DNA from: Alphaproteobacteria bacterium
GTDB taxonomy: Bacteria; Pseudomonadota; Alphaproteobacteria; UBA6615
DNA length: 5,056 bases
NCBI GenBank assembly: GCA_030831135.1
Contig: JAURLR010000121.1
Span: 1-5,056 of the forward strand
Direction of reading: 5' to 3'
Part shown: piece after piece, positions 1 to 5,056 of the stretch
Layout: the number at the start of each line of letters is the position of its first letter
Position numbering within the stretch: the stretch's first letter is position 1
Program-made: the position numbers and the translations under genes
Notes under the pieces: generated by a model
Seen by the model: the letters and a program-made list of their open reading frames with translations, nothing else
Told to the model about the DNA's origin: nothing
Databases searched by the model: none

Positions 1-1061
1 GTGCGGCCCTGATTGTCGACGGCCACAATGCTTGCGCCATCATGTCCTGTGTCCTCTGCAATCGTGACAGACGGTGTAACAGGTGTATGCGTGCCGACTG
101 CAAAATCTGCCATGAGGGTGGATGCAGGGGGCATCGGAGTTGAACCATTGCGTTGCGCAGCGGCCTGATAGGCGCGCGCAGCAGCCTCGAGAATCACATG
201 GTAGCGGCCAGCGGGATCTTCATCTTCATAAAGATCGTCTTCGCGCGCTGATTCCCAGATGCGGGCTGCGATCAGGCCACTATCGGTCGGCGGGAACACA
301 ACCACATTGTTCCCCAGTGGAAACCGAAGGGGTTCGAGAATTTCTGGGCGATACTCACGAAGATCGGTGATGGTCATCTGTCCGCCGGCAGAGGTCACCG
401 CATCGGCGAAAAGCTTGCCAATGGAACCGTCATAGAATTCACCCGGTCCGCGCGTGCGCAGATTGGCAAGCAGAGCCGCCAGTTCGAGCTGGCGGAGCAA
501 TTTGCCTTCCGCAATCACATCCGGTTTGAAGATCTCCCGCGCTTCCGGGTCCTTCTCCAGGACGGCCCGGGAGGCCTGATAGTCGCGCACAAAGGCGCGT
601 GAAACGGTATGACCGTTGAGCGCAAACCCTTCCGCCGGTTCCAGCAGGTTGGACCAGGACAACTGGCCGTAGCGTGCGTGCAACAGAAACATGCCGCGGA
701 TATTGGCAGGCACGGCGAAGGTCCCGCTGCCGTTCATCGTTGCCTTGGGCAGAAAGGAGATTACTTCCGTCTTCACCTGTACGGCATCGTGCAGCAGGCA
801 AACCCCACCGCCGCCCAGACTGGCTGAGCCGGGCAAGGTGACGGCCATGGTAAAATAGGCTGCGATGGCTGCATCGGCAGCGGTTCCACCGGCGGACAGA
901 ACTTCCCGTCCGACCAGCGCAGCGCGTGGTTCATCGGCGATCAACCCGCCGAAGAAACCATCGACAAAGCCGATATCGCCCTGTTCGGGACCTTTTCCAC
1001 CGCAAGCGGTGAGTAAAAGAAGAAGCGCGAAGAGCGTTCCCCGACCTGATTGACGCCACAT
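1..1061 (-). CDS. Gamma-glutamyltranspeptidase-family lipoprotein, N-terminal part (3' end outside window), probably catalytically altered
   Basis: The minus-strand frame is open from ATG at 1061 to the left edge, giving 353 residues. A weak AGGT (1073-1070) lies 8 bases before the ATG. Residues 1-20 form a lipoprotein signal with lipobox LTAC (Cys20, then Gly-Gly), so the protein is expected to be lipid-anchored in the envelope. Family landmarks appear in order: the AxxAGGTAADAAIA segment (about 57-68), SASLGGGG (79-86), VPANIRGMFLLHARYGQLSW (117-136), GEFYDGSIG (207-215) and the LREYRPEILEPL region (234-245). Genuine enzymes hydrolyse or transfer the gamma-glutamyl group of glutathione after self-cleavage before a Thr in a TTHxSVVD motif. 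Here the matching stretch reads GASIVAVD (342-349), with Gly at the Thr position, and no Arg lies where FRExAP normally supplies the substrate-binding Arg (about 98-108). Fold assignment is firm; loss of activity is inference. The region before the expected cleavage site also looks shorter than usual. Confidence 0.85.
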   Translation of the reverse strand, partial: MWRQSGRGTLFALLLLLTACGGKGPEQGDIGFVDGFFGGLIADEPRAALVGREVLSAGGTAADAAIAAYFTMAVTLPGSASLGGGGVCLLHDAVQVKTEVISFLPKATMNGSGTFAVPANIRGMFLLHARYGQLSWSNLLEPAEGFALNGHTVSRAFVRDYQASRAVLEKDPEAREIFKPDVIAEGKLLRQLELAALLANLRTRGPGEFYDGSIGKLFADAVTSAGGQMTITDLREYRPEILEPLRFPLGNNVVVFPPTDSGLIAARIWESAREDDLYEDEDPAGRYHVILEAAARAYQAAAQRNGSTPMPPASTLMADFAVGTHTPVTPSVTIAEDTGHDGASIVAVDNQGR

Positions 1062-1078
1062 TTTTGTGTACCTAGTTT
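1050..1078 (+). promoter_or_regulatory. Candidate sigma70-type promoter for the M48 protease gene
   Basis: TTGACG (1050-1055, five of six to TTGACA) is followed by exactly 17 bases and then TAGTTT (1073-1078, three of six to TATAAT). Transcription would start near 1085 and leave a leader of about 19 bases that contains the GGAG ribosome binding site. The -35 box lies over codons 2-4 of the divergent lipoprotein gene. The -10 box is weak, so this is a candidate only. Confidence 0.35.
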
Positions 1079-1091
1079 GGATTACGGCATT

Positions 1092-1095
1092 GGAG
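1092..1095 (+). promoter_or_regulatory. Ribosome binding site deciding the M48 protease start
   Basis: GGAG sits 8 bases before GTG 1104. The in-frame ATG at 1050 has no comparable site, would overlap the divergent lipoprotein gene by 12 bases, and would place 18 residues, unlike a signal peptide, ahead of a good one. GTG 1104 is therefore the preferred start. Confidence 0.7.
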
Positions 1096-1103
1096 ATAGT
1101 CAC

Positions 1104-2441
1104 GTGCACCCGCTTATACGCCTGATTGCCCTGATTACCGCGTTGGCCATCGGACTGGTTCAACCCGCATTTGGCCAGAACCGGGGTTTGAGCCTGATTC
1201 GGGATGCGGAAATAGAAAATATCATCCGAGACTACTCCACGCCAATTTTCAATGCGGCGGGGCTCGACGCAGATTCCGTTACCATTCACCTTGTAAACGA
1301 TCCGCGGCTCAATGCCTTCGTGGCTGGCGGACAACGCATGTTCATCAATACCGGATTGCTGATGCGCGCCGAAAGCCCTGAACAGGTCATGGGCGTCATC
1401 GCCCATGAAGCGGGGCACATCGCGGGAGGGCATCTCGCGCGGCTTCAAGATGAGCTCCGCAATGCCAAGCTGAAGTCGATCCTCGCGATGATCGTAGGTA
1501 CGGCAGCCGGATTGGCGGCGGGTGACGGTCGGGTTGCCGGCGCAGTGATCGGTGGCGGAACACAGGCCGCTTTTGCCGATCTGCTGAAATACAGCCGGAC
1601 CCAGGAGTCGTCGGCTGATTCCGCCGGATTGAAATATCTCGATCAGACCGGCACATCATCGCGCGGGTTGCTGGAATTTTTCGAGCTTCTGCAACGTGAA
1701 ATCCGGGTCACCGGCGGTCGTGAACATCCTTATCTCAGCAGTCATCCCCTGACCAATGACCGTATTACAACGGTCGAATCCCATCTGGCCTTTTCCCGCT
1801 TTGCAGATGCACCCACCCCGGCGGACCTGGCGAAGAAACATGCCATGATGCGGGCCAAACTCGTCGGCTTCATGGAACCGCTGGGAACCACGCTGAAGTT
1901 GTATCCGGCAACCGACAACACGCTCCCGGCCCGCTATGCCCGTGCGATTGCCTACTACCAGCAGTCTGATCTGGGTCAGGCCTTGCCCCTCATCGACGGG
2001 CTGATCGCCGAAGAGCCCGAGAATCCGTATTTTTACGAACTCAAGGGACAGATGCTGCTGGAGAACGGTCGGGTCCAGGACTCGCTTGCGCCGTATCAGA
2101 AGATGGCCGATCTCGCGCCAGCAGAACCCCTTCTGCGCTCGGCTCTGGCCAAGGCACAGGTTGAGTCCGGTAACTCCGCATTGCTCGAAGATGCATTGTC
2201 TAACCTGCTTGTGGCGACCCGTTCCGATCCAAGCCTGGCGGGAAGCTGGCGGCTGCTCACGATTGTCTATGGTCGCCTCGGAATGCAGGGTGAGCTGGCT
2301 CTCAGTCAGGCAGAGTTCAATCTTCTCAGCGGTGATCCGAAAGCTGCCGAAGCGCTCGGCAAGCGGGCACTCGATCTTCTGGCCACGGGGTCCCCGGGCT
2401 GGATTCGGGCACAGGATATCGTCAGCGAATCCGAACGGTAG
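1104..2441 (+). CDS. bepA: Periplasmic M48 zinc metalloprotease with C-terminal TPR domain (BepA/YfgC type)
   Basis: The protein has 445 residues from GTG 1104. Residues 1-24 look like a Sec signal peptide (hydrophobic core LIALITALAIGLV, likely cut after AFG), so the protein should act in the periplasm. The protease domain carries HEAGH (101-105: zinc ligands His101 and His105, catalytic Glu102), QESSAD with the third ligand Glu168, and SHPLTNDR with His214 at the position of the BepA regulatory His that can occupy the zinc site. A hydrophobic Gly/Ala-rich stretch (about 126-157) lies between HEAGH and ESSAD, as in BepA. Residues from about 275 to the end are helical TPR repeats (for example the ARAIAYYQQSDLGQALPLI and YELKGQMLLENGRVQDSL segments). 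In E. coli, BepA helps assemble or degrade outer-membrane proteins such as LptD. Domain order and length match this family; the exact substrate here is unknown. The divergent lipoprotein gene lies 42 bases upstream and a DsbA-like gene lies downstream on the same strand. Confidence 0.93.
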   Translation: MHPLIRLIALITALAIGLVQPAFGQNRGLSLIRDAEIENIIRDYSTPIFNAAGLDADSVTIHLVNDPRLNAFVAGGQRMFINTGLLMRAESPEQVMGVIAHEAGHIAGGHLARLQDELRNAKLKSILAMIVGTAAGLAAGDGRVAGAVIGGGTQAAFADLLKYSRTQESSADSAGLKYLDQTGTSSRGLLEFFELLQREIRVTGGREHPYLSSHPLTNDRITTVESHLAFSRFADAPTPADLAKKHAMMRAKLVGFMEPLGTTLKLYPATDNTLPARYARAIAYYQQSDLGQALPLIDGLIAEEPENPYFYELKGQMLLENGRVQDSLAPYQKMADLAPAEPLLRSALAKAQVESGNSALLEDALSNLLVATRSDPSLAGSWRLLTIVYGRLGMQGELALSQAEFNLLSGDPKAAEALGKRALDLLATGSPGWIRAQDIVSESER

Positions 2442-2472
2442 CTGAAAGACAAATAGGAAAACCCGGCCACGC

Positions 2473-2502
2473 ACGACAGGTCACCTTTGCGTGAGATATT
2501 AT
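2473..2502 (+). promoter_or_regulatory. Candidate promoter for the DsbA-like gene
   Basis: TATTAT (2497-2502, five of six to TATAAT) lies 18 bases after ACGACA (2473-2478, four of six to TTGACA), in the 145-base gap between the protease and oxidoreductase genes. A start near 2509 would give a leader of about 78 bases that includes the hairpin at 2512-2532. It suggests the second gene can be transcribed separately, although read-through from the protease gene is equally possible because no intrinsic terminator is visible in the gap. Confidence 0.35.
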
Positions 2503-2511
2503 CGGGACAGT

Positions 2512-2532
2512 TGAACGGTTTCTGCCGGTTCA
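2512..2532 (+). other. Imperfect hairpin in the leader of the DsbA-like gene
   Basis: TGAACGG pairs with CCGGTTCA across a 6-base loop, giving seven pairs with one bulged G. No run of T follows (CCATCATCCC comes next), so it does not qualify as an intrinsic terminator. It could stabilise the leader or be chance. Confidence 0.25.
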
Positions 2533-2574
2533 CCATCATCCCATCGAACTTTTGAAAAGCCTGCAAAGCCTACG

Positions 2575-2580
2575 AGGAGA
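2575..2580 (+). promoter_or_regulatory. Ribosome binding site of the DsbA-like gene
   Basis: AGGAGA ends 6 bases before GTG 2587. This strong site supports the GTG start, which directly precedes a hydrophobic export or anchor segment. Confidence 0.75.
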
Positions 2581-2586
2581 CTAACC

Positions 2587-3399
2587 GTGCACCAATCACG
2601 CGGAGCCATATTTGTTGCCGTCCTGACGACTGCCCTCGTCGCACTGGCAATTGTCTATCCGCAGACCGGACAACGCGATGGCCCCATCGTGACCGAAGCG
2701 CCCGACCAGCTTGCCGATCAGGCCACCGGTGTCTTCAGCTCGCAGCAGAAAAACGAAATTCGCAAGACGGTCCGCGCGTATCTCATCGAAAACCCGACCG
2801 TGATCGTCGAGGCCCTGGAAAGCCTTCAGGCGCGCCAGCAACAAAGCGAGAAGCAGAACGCCCGCAGCTCCCTTTCGGCCAATTTGGACCGCCTGCTCAA
2901 TTCCAAGGGCGACCCTGTCATCGGCAATCCGAACGCCAGCGTCACGGTTGTCGAGTTCTTCGATTACCAGTGTCCCTACTGCAAGCAGATGGCCGACGAC
3001 ATGGTACAACTCATCAAGGAAGACCCCGACCTGCGGATTGTCTTCAAGGAATTCCCGGTCTTCGGCTCTGAATCGACGCTCGCCGCGCGTGCTGCACTGG
3101 CGGCTGACAAGCAGGGGAAATATGCCGAATTCCATCTCGGCGTGATGAATCTGCGTGGCGCACCGTCCGAGGCGGCAATATTCCGGCTCGCCGACAGTCT
3201 CGGCCTTGATGCAGACCGCTTCCGCCAGGATATGAACTCCGAAGATATCGAAGCCACGATCCAGGAAAACTACAAACTGGCGCAGGATATCGGGGTGCGC
3301 GGCACACCGGCCTTCATCATCGGCGACCAGATGATCCCCGGCGCCATGAGCGCAGAGGATATGCGCGCGCTCATCACCCGCACGCGCGAGGAATCCTGA
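2587..3399 (+). CDS. DsbA-family thiol-disulfide oxidoreductase with ScsC-like N-terminal domain
   Basis: The protein has 270 residues from GTG. Residues 7-24 are hydrophobic without a clear cleavage site, so the protein is either exported or held in the inner membrane facing the periplasm. Residues about 51-95 are helical and charged (QKNEIRKTVRAYLIENPTVI and the following LESLQARQQQ), matching the ScsC-type N-terminal domain that forms a trimer stalk in some homologues. The thioredoxin-like DsbA fold follows, with the redox motif CPYC (Cys129, Cys132) in EFFDYQCPYCKQM, an inserted helical domain (about 165-230), and the cis-Pro loop RGTPAFIIG (Pro241). CPYC with Thr before the cis-Pro is common in Com1/ScsC/BdbD-like proteins. 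These make, break or rearrange disulfides in exported proteins; which of these it does cannot be read from sequence. No second redox partner such as DsbB or DsbD is in the window. It follows the M48 protease gene on the same strand. Confidence 0.92.
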   Translation: MHQSRGAIFVAVLTTALVALAIVYPQTGQRDGPIVTEAPDQLADQATGVFSSQQKNEIRKTVRAYLIENPTVIVEALESLQARQQQSEKQNARSSLSANLDRLLNSKGDPVIGNPNASVTVVEFFDYQCPYCKQMADDMVQLIKEDPDLRIVFKEFPVFGSESTLAARAALAADKQGKYAEFHLGVMNLRGAPSEAAIFRLADSLGLDADRFRQDMNSEDIEATIQENYKLAQDIGVRGTPAFIIGDQMIPGAMSAEDMRALITRTREES

Positions 3400-3408
3400 G
3401 CCTACGGG

Positions 3409-4053
3409 TTACTCGGCGTCGGGCTGAAGATCGGGGAATGCCGCGCTGAATGCATCCAGCGCCACGCAGTTCTCGTTGATCGCCAGAACTGTCGGGAAGG
3501 CAGAGAGGTCACAGCCGAAACGCTGGGCGTTATAGACCTGCGGGACAAGGCAGATATCGGCCATGGTCGGCGTGTCGCCATGGGCATGACGGCCCGTCTC
3601 GCCCGAAGCGAGCAGGCCTTCAAGCCCTTTCATGCCTTCATCGATCCAGTGCTTGTACCAAAGCTCGTTGCGCGCCTCTTCTTCGATCCCGAAGGCCGCA
3701 CCAAGCTGACGCAGGACGCGCAGATTGTTGAGCGGGTGGATCTCACAGGCAATCGCCTGAGAAATCGCCCGAACCCGGGCACGCCCCCGGGCATCGGATA
3801 GAAGGAGTGAAGGGCCTTCGGGCCGCGTCTCGTCGAGATACTCGATCATCGCCATCGACTGGGTCAGAACCGTTCCATCATCATCAACGAGTGCGGGCAC
3901 CAAACCCTGCGGGTTGAGCGCAAGATAGGTTTCGGAGTCCTGATCCTTGCGGCGCAAATGAATGAACTCCCGTTCATAGGGAATGTTCTTGAGATTCAGG
4001 GCAATCCGCATGCGAAAGGCTGCCGAAGACCGCCAGTAATCATAGAGCTTCAT
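3409..4053 (-). CDS. maiA: Maleylacetoacetate isomerase (zeta-class glutathione S-transferase)
   Basis: The protein has 214 residues, the usual length for the family. The N-terminal thioredoxin-like domain holds YDYWRSSAAFRMRIALN (4-20), the zeta-class active-site segment with the Ser9-Ser10 pair, then NPQGLVPAL with its cis-Pro (Pro53) and QSMAMIEYLDE (65-75), which binds the glutamyl part of glutathione. The helical domain contains CEIHPLNNLRVL (103-114) and TPTMADICLVPQ (161-172), both typical of this enzyme. It isomerises maleylacetoacetate to fumarylacetoacetate with glutathione, a cytoplasmic step of tyrosine/phenylalanine (homogentisate) breakdown. The Cys of the classic SSC motif is Ala11 here, as in many bacterial members. 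The gene lies 35 bases after an S9 peptidase gene on the same strand, so co-transcription is likely. Homogentisate dioxygenase and fumarylacetoacetase genes, frequent neighbours, are absent from view, so a related maleylpyruvate isomerase role cannot be excluded. It converges on the DsbA-like gene with 9 bases between stops. Confidence 0.92.
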   Translation of the reverse strand: MKLYDYWRSSAAFRMRIALNLKNIPYEREFIHLRRKDQDSETYLALNPQGLVPALVDDDGTVLTQSMAMIEYLDETRPEGPSLLLSDARGRARVRAISQAIACEIHPLNNLRVLRQLGAAFGIEEEARNELWYKHWIDEGMKGLEGLLASGETGRHAHGDTPTMADICLVPQVYNAQRFGCDLSAFPTVLAINENCVALDAFSAAFPDLQPDAE

Positions 4054-4058
4054 CGTTG

Positions 4059-4073
4059 GGTCCTCCCCGGACC
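4059..4073 (-). promoter_or_regulatory. maiA ribosome binding site inside a small inverted repeat
   Basis: On the minus strand GGAGGA (4066-4061) lies 7 bases before the maiA ATG (4053-4051), a strong site at good spacing. It overlaps a perfect 5-base inverted repeat: GGTCC, loop GGGGA, GGACC. Half of the binding site is in the loop and half in the 3' arm, so folding would partly hide it. The ribosome binding site is well supported; a regulatory effect of the hairpin is speculative. Confidence 0.6.
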
Positions 4074-4080
4074 ATTGATC

Positions 4081-4101
4081 CCGGAATATCAGAGATTCCG
4101 G
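4081..4101 (-). repeat. Perfect 7-base inverted repeat spanning the S9 peptidase stop codon
   Basis: CCGGAAT (4081-4087) and ATTCCGG (4095-4101) are exact reverse complements separated by 7 bases. The S9 stop codon (TGA, 4091-4089) falls in the loop. No T-run follows on the minus strand, so it is not a standard Rho-independent terminator. It could act as an intercistronic mRNA-stability or pausing element between the peptidase and maiA. Confidence 0.5.
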
Positions 4102-5056
4102 ATTTCGAGATCAGGCAGTGGATCTGCGGGTATAAATCCGAACACCTTGCCATAGAAGGCCAGTTCGGCCTCCAGCGCGCGGCAGACATTCTCGCCCTTT
4201 CGAAAGCCATGTCCCTCGCCTTCAAACAGGACATAGGCGACCGGGATATTCTTTTCGTCGAGGGCGGCCACCATGGCTTCTGCCTGATTGGGCGGCACCA
4301 CCTTGTCTTCGCTACCCTGCAGAAAGATTACCGGGCAATTCAGACCTGCCACGTGGTTGATCGGTGAACGTTCCCGATACAGCGCTTCCATCTCGGGAAG
4401 CGGACCGATCAATCGGTCCAGATAGCGGCTTTCGAACTTGTGGGTGTCTTCGGCAAGCGTCATCAGGTCACCAATCCCGTAGAGGCTGGCACCGGCCGAA
4501 AACGTATCCCGGAACGTCAGCGCGGCCAGCGCGGTGTATCCCCCGGCGCTACCGCCACGGATCGCAAGCCGCGCCGGGTCGGCCTGCCCCATCGCCACCA
4601 GATATGCAGCCCCGGCGACCATGTCATCCACATCCGCAACACCCCACTTACCATAGAGCGCTTCGCGATACGCCCGACCAAAGCCGGTGCTGCCGCGATA
4701 ATTGACGTCGAGAACGGCAAAGCCCCGGTTCGTCCAATACTGGATCGCCAGGCTCAGCGAGGGCGAAGATGCGCTTGTGGGCCCACCATGCCCGCGTACG
4801 ATCAGCGGCGGAAGTTCGTCCGGCAACCCGGTAAAGCGCGCATTTTTGGGCGGATAATAGAAAGCATATGCCTGTGCGCCCTCCGTCGTATCAAAGGTGA
4901 TCGGCTCGGGAACGGAGAGGTCCGCAACCTCGATCTGCTGACCTGTGGCGCGTTTGAGCACGCTACAATTGCCGGTCCTTGTCACGCAGCGCACGGCCAC
5001 CTGAGATTCCGTAGCAGACGCACCCAGAAAAACCACATCCTCTCCGATGGCGCACA
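4089..5056 (-). CDS. S9 (prolyl oligopeptidase) family serine peptidase, C-terminal catalytic part (5' end outside window)
   Basis: The frame is open from the right edge to TGA at 4091-4089. The GTG at 5036 is an internal codon, because upstream codons (reading CAIGED) continue in frame and VVFLGASATES resembles the last propeller strands of S9 proteins. Numbering from Val 5036 as 1, the alpha/beta-hydrolase domain shows RGHGGP (81-86, oxyanion loop), NYRGSTGFGRAYREA (112-126), and the nucleophile elbow GGSAGGY with Ser163 (codon 4550-4548). Asp244 is in GSEDKVVPP (codon 4307-4305), and His276 is in GEGHGF (codon 4211-4209). The full Ser-Asp-His triad is intact. Homologues cleave short peptides, often as dipeptidyl or acylaminoacyl peptidases, after gating by an N-terminal beta-propeller that would be encoded outside the window. 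Whether it is exported cannot be judged without its N-terminus. It probably heads a transcript with maiA. Confidence 0.92.
   Translation of the reverse strand, partial: CAIGEDVVFLGASATESQVAVRCVTRTGNCSVLKRATGQQIEVADLSVPEPITFDTTEGAQAYAFYYPPKNARFTGLPDELPPLIVRGHGGPTSASSPSLSLAIQYWTNRGFAVLDVNYRGSTGFGRAYREALYGKWGVADVDDMVAGAAYLVAMGQADPARLAIRGGSAGGYTALAALTFRDTFSAGASLYGIGDLMTLAEDTHKFESRYLDRLIGPLPEMEALYRERSPINHVAGLNCPVIFLQGSEDKVVPPNQAEAMVAALDEKNIPVAYVLFEGEGHGFRKGENVCRALEAELAFYGKVFGFIPADPLPDLEIRNL

Noticed and set aside
439..827. Several open frames on both strands inside the transpeptidase-like gene
   Set aside because: They overlap a frame with continuous family motifs and show no domain or ribosome binding site of their own.
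1050..1103. Upstream ATG start at 1050 for the M48 protease
   Set aside because: It has no ribosome binding site, overlaps the divergent gene, and adds residues that do not resemble a signal peptide.
1656..2474. Open frame of 272 codons on the minus strand opposite the M48 protease gene
   Set aside because: It lies antisense to a gene with full M48 and TPR motifs, shows no recognisable domain, and its composition fits a shadow of GC-rich codons.
2512..2532. Rho-independent terminator after the M48 protease gene
   Set aside because: The hairpin is bulged and is not followed by a T-run.
3774..3793. Direct repeat CCCGGGCA twice within maiA
   Set aside because: It encodes the ordinary Ala-Arg-Gly-Arg-Ala-Arg stretch (residues 88-93) in GC-rich codons; there is no sign of a mobile or regulatory repeat.
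5034..5036. GTG at 5036 as the true start of the S9 peptidase
   Set aside because: The frame stays open to the right edge with S9-like residues, and a protein starting here would lack the propeller domain.

Overview
The window reads as ordinary chromosome of a Gram-negative bacterium, most likely an alphaproteobacterium. This rests on the envelope-type proteins (a lipoprotein, an M48 protease with TPR repeats, a ScsC/DsbA-type oxidoreductase), GC-rich codon use, GTG starts and a glutathione-dependent zeta-class enzyme. A more exact placement (for example Maricaulales/Hyphomonadaceae or Parvularculales) is a guess. I see no rRNA, tRNA, CRISPR array, insertion sequence or phage gene. Coding density is high: the largest gap is 145 bases, so there is no stretch above 300 bases without a gene.

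Layout. Positions 1-1061 (minus) hold the N-terminal 353 codons of a gamma-glutamyltranspeptidase-family lipoprotein that runs off the left edge. It diverges, across 42 bases, from an M48 zinc metalloprotease with a C-terminal TPR domain (BepA/YfgC type, 1104-2441, plus). After a 145-base gap with a candidate promoter and a weak hairpin comes a DsbA/ScsC-type thiol-disulfide oxidoreductase with a CPYC active site (2587-3399, plus). This gene ends 9 bases from the end of a convergent pair on the minus strand: an S9 prolyl-oligopeptidase-family peptidase (4089-5056, its 5' part outside the window) followed 35 bases downstream by maleylacetoacetate isomerase, a zeta-class glutathione transferase (3409-4053).

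How the genes may work together. The M48 protease and the disulfide oxidoreductase are both expected in the periplasm. In E. coli, BepA and the Dsb system both act on outer-membrane proteins such as LptD, so their adjacency suggests a shared envelope quality-control job; this is inference. The S9 peptidase and maleylacetoacetate isomerase would share a transcript and could both serve peptide and aromatic amino-acid breakdown, but the other tyrosine-degradation genes are not in view.

No wholly new system is evident. The most unusual points are the transpeptidase-like lipoprotein, which appears to lack the catalytic threonine and the substrate-binding arginine of the family, and the S9-maiA junction, where one inverted repeat spans the upstream stop codon and a second encloses the maiA ribosome binding site.
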